Shown piece after piece: positions 44,884-52,926 of a stretch of 64,000 nt of DNA (position 1 is the first letter of the stretch; each line of letters opens with the position of its first letter). A model generated the notes under the pieces. It made no database searches. It was not told the origin of the DNA and saw only the letters and a list, made by a program, of their open reading frames with translations. The DNA is from Actinokineospora alba. GTDB lineage: Bacteria > Actinomycetota > Actinomycetes > Mycobacteriales > Pseudonocardiaceae. Position numbers and translations under genes: made by a program. The stretch covers positions 1,922,001-1,986,000 of the forward strand of contig NZ_SNXU01000001.1 in assembly GCF_004362515.1 (NCBI RefSeq), read 5' to 3'.

Positions 44884-46149
44884 GTGGCGCTCGTCGTCCA
44901 GAAGTACGGCGGATCCTCGCTGGAGAACGCCGACCGGATCAAACGGGTCGCCGAGCGGATCGTCGCGACGCGCAAAGCGGGGAACGACGTCGTAGTGGTC
45001 TGCTCCGCGATGGGTGACACCACCGACGAACTCCTCGACCTGGCCAAACAGGTGAACCCGGTCCCGCCGGAGCGCGAGATGGACATGCTGCTCACCGCGG
45101 GTGAGCGGATCTCCAACTCGCTCGTCGCGATGGCGATCAGCGCGCTCGGCGCCGAGGCCAGGTCGTTCTCCGGCTCCCAGGCGGGCGTGATCACCACGTC
45201 GGTCCACGGCAAGGCCCGGATCATCGACGTCACCCCCGGCCGCGTGCAGGCCGCGCTCGACGAGGGCTACATCGTCCTCGTCGCCGGCTTCCAGGGTGTC
45301 AGCCAGGACACCAAGGACATCACCACTCTGGGCCGCGGTGGTTCGGACACCACAGCGGTCGCTCTCGCCGCGGCGCTCAACGCCGACGTGTGCGAGATCT
45401 ACACGGACGTGGACGGCGTCTACACCGCCGACCCGCGCATCGTGCCCGACGCCAAGCGCCTCGACCGCGTCACCTATGAGGAGATGCTGGAGATGGCCGC
45501 GGGCGGAGCCAAGGTGCTCATGCTCCGCTGCGTCGAGTACGCGCGCCGCTATGGCGTCCCGATCCATGTCCGCTCGTCGTACAGCACTAAGTCCGGCACG
45601 ATCGTCGCCGGATCAATGGAGGACTTGACCGTGGAACAGGCGATGATCACCGGCGTCGCGCACGACCGGTCCGAGGCCAAGGTCACCGTGACCGGCGTCC
45701 CGGACCACGCGGGCGTGGCCGCCCGGATCTTCCGGACCGTGGCCGACAGCGAGATCGACATCGACATGGTGCTGCAGAACGTGTCCAGCACCGCGTCCGG
45801 CAAGACCGACATCACCTTCACCCTGTCCAAGAGCAACGGCCCCACGGCCGTGGCGGCGCTGGAGAAGATCCGCGAGGAGCTGGGCTTCTCCGCGGTGCTC
45901 TACGACGACCACATCGGCAAGGTCTCGCTGGTCGGCGCCGGGATGCGGTCGCACCCGGGTGTCACGGCGACCTTCTGTGAGGCGCTGTCCAAGGCGGGCG
46001 TGAACATCGAGATCATCAACACCTCGGAGATCCGGATCTCGGTCCTGATCCGCGACACGCAGCTCGATGAGGCTGTGCGCGCGATCCACGAGGCGTTCGA
46101 CCTCGGCGGCGACGAGCAGGCCGTCGTGTATGGGGGGACTGGACGATGA
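44884..46149 (+). CDS. ask: Aspartate kinase
   Basis: Phosphorylates aspartate, the first step toward Lys, Thr, Met and diaminopimelate. From the GTG at 44884 (GAGGAGG nine bases upstream) the 421-residue product opens MALVVQKYGGSSLENADRIK, the KYGGSS nucleotide motif. TLGRGGSDTTAVALAAALNA follows later. Two ACT domains form the C-terminus (KVTVTGVPDHAGVAARIF, and KVSLVGAGMRSHPGVTATF), where Lys and Thr give feedback inhibition. It is coupled to asd by an ATGA overlap. Confidence 0.96.
   Translation: MALVVQKYGGSSLENADRIKRVAERIVATRKAGNDVVVVCSAMGDTTDELLDLAKQVNPVPPEREMDMLLTAGERISNSLVAMAISALGAEARSFSGSQAGVITTSVHGKARIIDVTPGRVQAALDEGYIVLVAGFQGVSQDTKDITTLGRGGSDTTAVALAAALNADVCEIYTDVDGVYTADPRIVPDAKRLDRVTYEEMLEMAAGGAKVLMLRCVEYARRYGVPIHVRSSYSTKSGTIVAGSMEDLTVEQAMITGVAHDRSEAKVTVTGVPDHAGVAARIFRTVADSEIDIDMVLQNVSSTASGKTDITFTLSKSNGPTAVAALEKIREELGFSAVLYDDHIGKVSLVGAGMRSHPGVTATFCEALSKAGVNIEIINTSEIRISVLIRDTQLDEAVRAIHEAFDLGGDEQAVVYGGTGR
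45631..46149 (+). CDS. Aspartate kinase beta subunit from internal start
   Basis: A GTG at 45631, in the ask frame, has GGAGG eight bases upstream (45618-45622) and would give a 172-residue regulatory beta subunit (MEQAMITGVAHDRSEAKVTV) comprising the two ACT domains. The same nested arrangement produces the alpha2-beta2 enzyme in Corynebacterium and mycobacteria. The internal RBS is visible; its use is inferred. Confidence 0.65.
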   Translation: MEQAMITGVAHDRSEAKVTVTGVPDHAGVAARIFRTVADSEIDIDMVLQNVSSTASGKTDITFTLSKSNGPTAVAALEKIREELGFSAVLYDDHIGKVSLVGAGMRSHPGVTATFCEALSKAGVNIEIINTSEIRISVLIRDTQLDEAVRAIHEAFDLGGDEQAVVYGGTGR

Positions 46150-47207
46150 GCAAGCCGACGCTGGCCCTGGTCGGCGCCACCGGCGCCGTGGGCACCGTGA
46201 TGATCGACATCATGAACGGCCGCAAGGAATGGCCGTGGGGTGAGGTCCGGCTGATCGCGTCGCCGCGGTCGGCGGGCAAGAAGATCACCGTGCGCGGCGA
46301 GGAGCTGACGGTGATCGCCCTGGCGCCGGAGGTCTTCGACGGCGTCGACGTGGCGATGTTCGACGTGCCCGACGAGGTGTCCGCGCAGTGGGCCCCCATC
46401 GCCGCCGAGCGCGGCGCGGTCGCGGTCGACAACTCGGGCGCGTTCCGCATGGACGCCGATGTGCCGCTGGTGGTGCCGGAGGTCAACAGCGACAAGATCG
46501 CCGACCGCCCCCGGGGCATCATCGCCAACCCGAACTGCACGACCCTGTCGATGATGGCCGCCATCGGCGCGCTGCACCGCGAGTTCCAGCTCCAGGAGCT
46601 TGTGGTGGCCTCCTACCAGGCGGCTTCGGGCGCGGGCCAGGACGGAATCGACCGCCTCCAGGCCGAGTACGCCGCCGTCGCGGGCAAGGACCTGGGCGGC
46701 AAGGCAGGCGACGTCCGCGAGGCGCTCGCGGCGGCCGGCCTGTCGCAGGAGGGCTCGCCTTTCCCGGCCCCGCTCGCGCTGAACGTCATCCCGTGGGCGG
46801 GCTCGCTCAAGGAGGACGGCTGGGCCAGCGAGGAGCTGAAGGTCCGCAACGAGTCCCGCAAGATCCTCGGCATCGAGGACCTGAAGGTCTCGGCGACGTG
46901 TGTGCGCGTCCCAGTGGTCACCACGCACTCGCTCGCCGTCCACGCGCGGTTCGCCGAGCCGGTGACGGTGGAGCAGGCGCGCGCGATCTTCTCGGCGCAG
47001 CCGTCGGTGGTCTTGGTGGACGACCCGGAGAAGGGCCAGTTCCCGACCCCGGCCGACGTGGTGGGCGGCGACCCGACCTATGTCGGACGCATCCGCCAGG
47101 CGCTGGACTTCCCGAACACCCTGGACTTCTTCGTCTGCGGTGACAACCTGCGCAAGGGCGCGGCGCTCAACACCTACGAGATCGCCGAGCAGCTGGCCAA
47201 GCGCTAA
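46146..47207 (+). CDS. asd: Aspartate-semialdehyde dehydrogenase
   Basis: Reduces aspartyl phosphate to aspartate semialdehyde with NADPH. The 353-residue product has the N-terminal LALVGATGAVGTVMIDIM nucleotide motif, the catalytic Cys in IIANPNCTTLSMM, and VASYQAASGAGQDGI. The catalytic His lies in a VVTTHSLAVHARF-like segment. The ATG overlaps the ask stop. The operon ends in a long hairpin 14 bp later. Confidence 0.96.
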   Translation: MSKPTLALVGATGAVGTVMIDIMNGRKEWPWGEVRLIASPRSAGKKITVRGEELTVIALAPEVFDGVDVAMFDVPDEVSAQWAPIAAERGAVAVDNSGAFRMDADVPLVVPEVNSDKIADRPRGIIANPNCTTLSMMAAIGALHREFQLQELVVASYQAASGAGQDGIDRLQAEYAAVAGKDLGGKAGDVREALAAAGLSQEGSPFPAPLALNVIPWAGSLKEDGWASEELKVRNESRKILGIEDLKVSATCVRVPVVTTHSLAVHARFAEPVTVEQARAIFSAQPSVVLVDDPEKGQFPTPADVVGGDPTYVGRIRQALDFPNTLDFFVCGDNLRKGAALNTYEIAEQLAKR

Positions 47208-47220
47208 AGCCAGTACAAAC

Positions 47221-47256
47221 AAGCGGGCCGCGACGGAGATCCGTCGCGGCCCGCTT
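47221..47256. terminator. Hairpin terminator of ask-asd, bidirectional
   Basis: A 17-bp perfect inverted repeat (AAGCGGGCCGCGACGGA / TCCGTCGCGGCCCGCTT) is followed by GCTTGTC. It lies between asd and the convergent surface-protein gene. Confidence 0.85.
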
Positions 47257-47272
47257 GCTTGTCTCAGGTGGT

Positions 47273-48979
47273 TCAGTTCGCCTTGGTGCGCCTGCGGTTC
47301 GCGGCGATCAGGAACACCGCTCCGGCGAGCAGCGTGGCCAGGCCACCGACGGACAGCCAGATCACGTTCGCGCCGGTGTCGGCCAGGTTTCCGGACCGCG
47401 CCTGCGGAGCGGGCGCGGCCGGGGGCGCGGTGGGCGGGGTCGTCACGGGGTCCGGCGTGGGCTCGTCGTCCGGTCCCGGCGTCACCTGGACGGGGAAGTC
47501 GCAGGTGTACCAGCAGCCGTTGCCCTTCACCAGAACGTCACGGTCCTCGGCGTTGACGACGGTCCACGGCCCCTTGACGTCGGTGGAGTAGATCCCGGCG
47601 GGAGCGTCCTTGAACTCGGCGACGCCCTTGTCGTTGGTGCGCGCGGTCGCCACGACCTTGGCCGTGTCCGGCTCGACCAACTGCACGTCGATACCGGCCA
47701 TGGTCTCGCCCTCCTCGGGCCATCCGTTTCCGTCGCCGTCCTGGAAGACGGTGGTGCGCACGGTCCCGGTGGCGTTGGTGATCAGCCGGGCGTAGTCGAC
47801 GGCCTCAGGGTTGCCGTCGCCGTCCCAGCCGAAGTCGCAGCCGGCGAAGACGACGCCGTAGTCCCCGTAGGCGACCGGGATGGTCTCGCTGACCTGGAAG
47901 GTCTCGGTCTTGCCCGGTGCGATGCTGACACCCTTGCGGTTCCAGGCGAGGTCGCCCCAGCCCGCGCCGGTCCCCTTCAGGCCGGGACCTTCACCGCTGC
48001 GGTGGCAGACCGCGTGGACGCCGGCCATCGGGATGGTGCCGATGTTCGTCAGTGTGACGACGAGGTGGGCGGTGTCGCCCGGCTTGTAGCTGTCCTGCTT
48101 GAACTTGAGCGACGCCGTCAGTCCCTCGCCGAACGGTCGGACACCGCGCAGCTTGAGGTCCAGGTTGCCGTTGGACAGGTCGACCTTCACCGTCGTGTAC
48201 CGGAACGTCCAGTCGTCGACCTTGGTCGACAGCGAGTACTCGACTGGAGCGAGCCGGTCGAAGGCGAACCGGCCGGCGGCGTCGGTCTTGACGGTTTGGC
48301 GGTCATCGCCGAAGTGGTTATTGCCCGCCGTCACGTCGGCGTCGGCCACCAGCTCACCGGCGTCGATCGTCTCGTTGCCGTTCTTGTCGAGGTAGACGAC
48401 GCCCGCGATCTTGCCGTGGACCTGCTTGAGCGGGGCGGTCACAGTGAAGCCGGTCGAATGGTGGCCGGATTCGCGCGGCGTGACGTGACCCACGAAGACC
48501 GCGGAGGTGGCGTTCGGATCGGCTGCGAACCCGTCAAGCTTGTGGGTATAGGTCTTGCCTGCGTCGATCTTGATGCCGGCGTGGAGCGCGCGCAAGCTCT
48601 CATACCGAAAGCTGATGCCGGTGTCGGACGCCGGGTAGGACGATGCCGTGAGCGGGCCCGCCGTCGTGTTGGTGATCTTGAGTGTGGCCTTGACCGGGTC
48701 ACCGGTCTGGTAGGAGGCCTTGTCGAGCGTGGCCTCCACCGCGAATGACAGCGCCTGGGCGGAATCGGCGTTGTTCGGCGGCTGCACCAGGTCGGTGGGT
48801 GCGCTGGGCACGGTGGACGGTTCCGGCGCGGGCTCGGACACCGGGGCCGAGGGTTCGGCCGACACCGACGACGGCGCGGGCTCGCTCGGTTGGGCGTGGG
48901 CCGGTGCGGTGAACAGCATTCCCACGGCCACGGCGGCGCACGTGGCGGCCGTGAGGCGGGCATGGCGGAATAAGGACAT
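47273..48979 (-). CDS. LADTG-anchored surface protein with SdrD-like B domains
   Basis: About 568 residues from the ATG at 48979, which has GGAG nine bases upstream. A signal peptide (cleavage near AHAQPS) and a Pro/Ser/Glu-rich segment are followed by beta-sandwich regions. Two SdrD/Cna-B-like modules contain Ca-binding-type loops (VYLDKNGNETIDAGELV and VFQDGDGNGWPEEGETM). The C-terminal LADTGANVIWLSVGG, hydrophobic segment and RRRTK tail form a class E-type (LAxTG) sorting signal. It differs in sorting motif from the LPDTG protein at 4311. It is predicted to be a covalently anchored surface or aerial-structure protein. Confidence 0.85.
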   Translation of the reverse strand: MSLFRHARLTAATCAAVAVGMLFTAPAHAQPSEPAPSSVSAEPSAPVSEPAPEPSTVPSAPTDLVQPPNNADSAQALSFAVEATLDKASYQTGDPVKATLKITNTTAGPLTASSYPASDTGISFRYESLRALHAGIKIDAGKTYTHKLDGFAADPNATSAVFVGHVTPRESGHHSTGFTVTAPLKQVHGKIAGVVYLDKNGNETIDAGELVADADVTAGNNHFGDDRQTVKTDAAGRFAFDRLAPVEYSLSTKVDDWTFRYTTVKVDLSNGNLDLKLRGVRPFGEGLTASLKFKQDSYKPGDTAHLVVTLTNIGTIPMAGVHAVCHRSGEGPGLKGTGAGWGDLAWNRKGVSIAPGKTETFQVSETIPVAYGDYGVVFAGCDFGWDGDGNPEAVDYARLITNATGTVRTTVFQDGDGNGWPEEGETMAGIDVQLVEPDTAKVVATARTNDKGVAEFKDAPAGIYSTDVKGPWTVVNAEDRDVLVKGNGCWYTCDFPVQVTPGPDDEPTPDPVTTPPTAPPAAPAPQARSGNLADTGANVIWLSVGGLATLLAGAVFLIAANRRRTKAN

Positions 48980-49071
48980 GAAAGGAAACTCCAATGACCA
49001 CGGCCGTCCCCGAGCCGGCCCCCAGCGCCGGCTGCGGTCGCGTCCGGCGCGGGAAGACTAGACGGTCGGTG

Positions 49072-49275
49072 TCACGCGATCGCGGTCGGGCGCACGGGAT
49101 TGGGCCATTCGGAGCAGGTCAGGCGTGCCGGATCCCAGGCGCTCGCGGGGAAGCGGAGCGTGCCGCCGGTGGGGTTCTTGGAGTCCCGGACGCGCACGGT
49201 GGCTGAGTAGGCGATCTCCACATAGTCGGCTTGGCCGGCACCGCTGAAGCTCGATTTCCGCCACTCAGCGTGCAT
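49072..49275 (-). CDS. DUF397 domain protein
   Basis: A 67-residue protein with the DUF397 signature: EWRKSSFSGAGQADYVEIAY, VRVRDSKNPTGGTLRF and the C-terminal WDPARLTCSEWP. DUF397 proteins are nearly always encoded next to Scr1-type XRE regulators in actinomycetes and act as their small partners in developmental or antibiotic control. It begins six bases after the XRE stop on the same strand. Confidence 0.92.
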   Translation of the reverse strand: MHAEWRKSSFSGAGQADYVEIAYSATVRVRDSKNPTGGTLRFPASAWDPARLTCSEWPNPVRPTAIA

Positions 49276-49281
49276 GCTGTT

Positions 49282-50127
49282 TCAGCTCCGCTCGTAATCG
49301 GCCGCCATGCACTTCAGAAAATTCACCGTATCGGTGGGCGGCAACGCCTTCTTCTCCAGGCTTGCCGTGTGGCGCTGAAACAAGCCGACCTGGTCTGGGG
49401 AGTCGAGGAACCCAGATGCCCCATCGTTCTCCACATAGATGATGGGCGGCTCCGATCGGAACTCCAGCTTGCTAAAGGTGCCTGGGTTGGCGTATCCGCC
49501 ATGTTTGAACGGGATCACCAGAATCTTCACGTGGGGGAGCGCTGCCCTGCCGATCAGCCAATGAATCTGTTGAGCCATGACCTCAGGCCCGCCGATTGGC
49601 CGTTGCAATACCGCTTCATCGAGAATGGCCACGTATTTCGGGCTGACCAGCTTGGTCAGCACCTTCTGGCGTTCCAGGCGCGCGGCCACCCGTTCTGCCC
49701 GCCCGTGATCATCGGTGTCCGCGAAGGCCATCAGAGCCCGAAGATAGGCCGGTGTTTGTAGCAGGCCAGGCACGTAGGTCGGTGCGAAGGCGGTGATGGT
49801 GGTTGCCACGCTCTCGAACCCCGCCAGGGCCGGGCGCAGCCAGGGGAGCAACCGATCCCCGCTCTCCAGCCACTCGCGGGCATCCAGGTTCTCCGCCATC
49901 TCCAGAAGCCTCGCCCGTTCCGGCCCGGTCACCCCGTATATGGCCAGAAGCGCGGCGATATCTGTGATGTGTGAGATCCGCTTCGCCTTCTCGGTGCGAT
50001 TCAGCGTGGCCGTTGACGTTCCGATCTGTGCGGTCGCATCCCGGGTGTTCAGCCCAGTTCGGGCCCGCAGCACTTTCAGCTCCATCGCCAAGGCCCGCAT
50101 CCGGGCGGGCAGCCTGTTACTGATCAT
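49282..50127 (-). CDS. Scr1-type XRE regulator with DUF5753 domain
   Basis: A 281-residue regulator. The N-terminal HTH (LKVLRARTGLNTRDATAQIG, ATLNRTEKAKRISHITDIAA) is followed by the DUF5753 domain (VPGLLQTPAYLRALMAFADT, RLERQKVLTKLVSPKYVAIL, ILVIPFKHGGYANPGTFSKL, and IYVENDGASGFLDSPDQV). It forms an operon with the DUF397 gene. These pairs are multiplied in actinomycete genomes, and the regulated genes here are unknown. The kinase gene is divergent, about 145 bp away. Confidence 0.92.
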   Translation of the reverse strand: MISNRLPARMRALAMELKVLRARTGLNTRDATAQIGTSTATLNRTEKAKRISHITDIAALLAIYGVTGPERARLLEMAENLDAREWLESGDRLLPWLRPALAGFESVATTITAFAPTYVPGLLQTPAYLRALMAFADTDDHGRAERVAARLERQKVLTKLVSPKYVAILDEAVLQRPIGGPEVMAQQIHWLIGRAALPHVKILVIPFKHGGYANPGTFSKLEFRSEPPIIYVENDGASGFLDSPDQVGLFQRHTASLEKKALPPTDTVNFLKCMAADYERS

Positions 50128-50271
50128 CCATCTATGACACTGGTCCTTCTCGCCGTCCGCAACTTCCCCGATCGGCGTAGTTGTTGCAGGTGGTGAGATC
50201 GATGACCCGGCAGGATCGGTGTCACCTCCCTTTCGTAGGCTGTCGCGCGGACAGCGCGGAGGGGGACACTC

Positions 50272-52005
50272 ATGGCCGAGCCGAGACTGGTGGCCGGGCG
50301 CTACGCACTACTTGGGGAACTGGGCCGCGGCGGCATGGGTGTCGTCTGGCTCGCTGAGGACCGGGTCATCGGCAGGCGGGTCGCGCTCAAGGAGCTGCCG
50401 TTCCCGCCCGGGCACGACCCGGCGGTCTTCCAGGAACGCGTCCTGCGCGAGGCGCGGACGGCGGGCGGGCTCAACGACCCCGCCATCGTCACCGTGTACG
50501 ACGTGTCCTTCGAGCGGGGCTTCGCCTACCTGGTCATGGAACTGGTCCAGGCCCCCACGCTCGCCGACCTCATCGCCGCGGGACCGCTGGCCGAGGCCAG
50601 GGTCGTGACGATCGCCCGGCAGGTGCTCGGCGCGTTGAAGAGCGCGCACGACGCGGGGATCGTGCACCGCGACGTCAAGCCCAGCAACATCATGGTGCTG
50701 CCCGGCGACCGGGTGAAGCTCGCCGACTTCGGCATCGCCCGCGGTGTCGACGACCCGAGCCTCACCGCGACCGGCGGCATCATGGGCTCCCCGGGCTACA
50801 TGGCGCCGGAGCTGTTCGCCGGGTCGCAGCCCGGGCCCGCCGCCGACCTGTGGTCGCTCGGCGCGACCCTCTTCCACGCCGTCGAGGGCAAAGCGCCGTT
50901 CACGCGGACCACCACGGCCGCCACGATGCACGCCATCCTCACCGAGCGTCCCCAGCCCAGCCGCTGCGGCGAGCCGCTCAGCTCCCTGCTCAACGGCCTG
51001 CTGAGCCAGGACCCGGCGCAGCGGCTCAACGGCACCAGGGCCGCCGCCCTGCTCGGCGCGCCCGCGGACGCGGAAACGACCGTCACGTTCCCGCCGGTCG
51101 CCGTCGCGGACGGCTCCACCGAACTCGTGGCCCCGGTCGCCGACTCGACCGAACTCGTCGCCGGACCGACGATGGCGGTCGTCTCCCCACAGCGCTCGAC
51201 CCGCGAGAACGTCATGGACGCGGCTGCCCCCGCGGCCCCGGCGTGGGTGAGCGACGACCCGTGGGACGAGAAGAAGAGCCCCAGCCGCAAGGTGCCCGCG
51301 CTCCTCGCGGGCGCGGCGGCGGTCGTCGTCGCCACTCTGGTCGCGGTCTTCGTGCTGGTCCCCGGGGATGAGGAAACCCCGACGGCGATGCCGGTCGTCG
51401 ACAAGCAGACCCAGTCGTCGACACCGCCCGCCACCCTGACGGAGACCCCGACGTCCTCCTCCGGCGCGCCCAGCTCCACCGCGCCGCCGAGCAGCAGCAC
51501 CTCGGGCGCACCGTCGTCGGGGGCCGCGGCCTCCGGCTCGGTCAAGCCCACGACGGCCTCCGCGGGCCAGCCCGTCCCGCCGAAGCCGACCACCGCGGTC
51601 ACCACGACCAAGCCGCCGCCGACGTGGACGCGAACCGTGGTCACCCGCTACAACCACCCGACCGGCTGGCACGTCCTCACCACCCCGGCCAGTCCCGCGC
51701 CCGCGGGCTTCAGCCGCGAACACCCGCTGGGCGCGCTGTCCGCGAATCCTGCGCCCGGCACCAAGAAGATGTACTCCTGCAAGCAGAACACCTCGGAGGA
51801 CCACTTCACGTCGGTGGACCAGAGCGGTGGCTGCGAGGGCCACCGGCTGATCGGCCTGCTCGGCTACGTCTTCACCGCGCCCCCGGAGGGCGCGCGGTCG
51901 GCGTCGATCTACCGCTGCACGTACTCGGGTGGCCACTTCGACTCGGTCCACGCCGACTGCGAGGGCTACAACCAGGAATATCGGATGGGCTACCTGCTGA
52001 TCTGA
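50272..52005 (+). CDS. Transmembrane Ser/Thr protein kinase with extracytoplasmic C-terminal domain
   Basis: A 577-residue Hanks-type kinase. The motifs are LGELGRGGMGVVWLAED (Gly loop), VALKELPF (Lys), HRDVKPSNIMVL (catalytic Asp), LADFGIARGV (DFG) and MAPELF. A Pro/Ser/Thr linker surrounds one membrane segment (about residues 343-364). The last 120 residues form a Cys-containing external domain (FSREHPLGALSANPAPGTKK, MYSCKQN, DHFTSVDQSGGCEGHRLIG, IYRCTY, DADCEGYNQEY-like end) with repeats similar to DUF5648. There are no PASTA repeats, so the ligand differs from that of PknB. The RBS is GGAGGGGG. Confidence 0.9.
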   Translation: MAEPRLVAGRYALLGELGRGGMGVVWLAEDRVIGRRVALKELPFPPGHDPAVFQERVLREARTAGGLNDPAIVTVYDVSFERGFAYLVMELVQAPTLADLIAAGPLAEARVVTIARQVLGALKSAHDAGIVHRDVKPSNIMVLPGDRVKLADFGIARGVDDPSLTATGGIMGSPGYMAPELFAGSQPGPAADLWSLGATLFHAVEGKAPFTRTTTAATMHAILTERPQPSRCGEPLSSLLNGLLSQDPAQRLNGTRAAALLGAPADAETTVTFPPVAVADGSTELVAPVADSTELVAGPTMAVVSPQRSTRENVMDAAAPAAPAWVSDDPWDEKKSPSRKVPALLAGAAAVVVATLVAVFVLVPGDEETPTAMPVVDKQTQSSTPPATLTETPTSSSGAPSSTAPPSSSTSGAPSSGAAASGSVKPTTASAGQPVPPKPTTAVTTTKPPPTWTRTVVTRYNHPTGWHVLTTPASPAPAGFSREHPLGALSANPAPGTKKMYSCKQNTSEDHFTSVDQSGGCEGHRLIGLLGYVFTAPPEGARSASIYRCTYSGGHFDSVHADCEGYNQEYRMGYLLI

Positions 52006-52050
52006 CGATGAGCGAAGGCCGCCGCTGTGCGCGGCGGCCTTCGCTCATCG
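52006..52050. terminator. 20-bp perfect hairpin between convergent genes
   Basis: The stem CGATGAGCGAAGGCCGCCGC pairs perfectly with its complement at 52031-52050 around a 5-nt loop. It begins at the base after the kinase stop codon and lies before the stop of the convergent PE-rich gene. Confidence 0.85.
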
Positions 52051-52072
52051 GTGCCAGTGCTGATCGGTACCG

Positions 52073-52870
52073 CTAGGGAACCGGAGCAGGCTCCGGTGCC
52101 TCATCGATCGGCGGTGCGGGTTCCTCAACGGGCGGTGCGGGCTCCTCGACAACCGGCGGCGCGGGCTCCTCGACCGGCGGTGCGGGCTCTTCAACCGGCG
52201 GTGCCGGTTCCTCGACCGGCGGGGCAGGTTCCTCAACGGGCGGTGCGGGCTCTTCAACCGGCGGTGCGGGCTCCTCGACCGGCGGGGCAGGTTCCTCAAC
52301 GGGCGGTGCCGGTTCCTCAACTGGCGGTGCGGGCTCCTCAACCGGCGGGGCCGGTTCCTCAACCGGCGGTGCGGGCTCTTCAACTGGCGGGGCAGGTTCC
52401 TCGACCGGCGGCGCAGGCGGCTCCTCCGGCGGAGCCTCGTCCTTCACGCACTCGCCCTCGATCAACTCGTCGAGTGCCTTGGCGGCGCCCTCGGCCTCCG
52501 TACCCACCGCGGCGGGCTTGGGCTCGGCCGTCGTCACCAACGCGACCGCACTGTACAAATGGGACAGTAGTTTCGCCGTGGCCTCGTGACAGCTGTCGAG
52601 TGCCACGCCCTCACCCGGCGGCACGTCCGGCAGGCACTTGTCGCTCTGCAGCGTGGTCACGAGGGTCCGGAACGACGAGACGAGATCAGTGGTCGTCGCG
52701 AGATCCGGCTCCTCGGCCTGCGCCTCCGCGCTCAGTGCGGCGAGGTTGTCCTTCAAGCTGGTCAGCGATTCACTGCATTTCTTGGTCGGTTCAGCGGCGG
52801 CCGAGGGCACGCCGAGGCCCACCAGACCGGTGGCAGCGGCGGCCAAACCAATGGCCAATTTCCTGAACAT
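52073..52870 (-). CDS. Secreted protein with PPVEEPA heptad repeats
   Basis: A 265-residue protein from the ATG at 52870 (AGGGGAAG upstream). The frame is open much further but that part is antisense to the MFS gene. A signal peptide (about 27 residues, ending PSAAAEP) is followed by a 120-residue helical domain with four cysteines (KKCSES, KCLPD, SCHEA, GECVK). The C-terminal half is about 14 copies of PPVEEPA, one with an extra Val (PPVVEEPA). The tail ends PEPAPVP, without a sorting signal or membrane helix. The repeat is an extended acidic polyproline stalk. Function unknown. Confidence 0.82.
   Translation of the reverse strand: MFRKLAIGLAAAATGLVGLGVPSAAAEPTKKCSESLTSLKDNLAALSAEAQAEEPDLATTTDLVSSFRTLVTTLQSDKCLPDVPPGEGVALDSCHEATAKLLSHLYSAVALVTTAEPKPAAVGTEAEGAAKALDELIEGECVKDEAPPEEPPAPPVEEPAPPVEEPAPPVEEPAPPVEEPAPPVEEPAPPVEEPAPPVEEPAPPVEEPAPPVEEPAPPVEEPAPPVEEPAPPVEEPAPPVVEEPAPPVEEPAPPIDEAPEPAPVP
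52110..52416 (-). repeat. 21-bp tandem repeat tract encoding PPVEEPA
   Basis: About 14 units of 21 bp (forms such as CCGGCGGTGCGGGCTCCTCAA) vary at synonymous positions (CTCGAC, TTCAAC, CTCAAC, GTGC or GGGC). One unit carries a 3-bp insertion. The in-frame period and silent variation show selection on the protein sequence with repeat turnover. Confidence 0.9.
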
Positions 52871-52926
52871 TCGGCTCACTTCCCCTGTTACGAGTTGAAG
52901 ATCCGAAGTGCGTTCAGTCGTACGAC

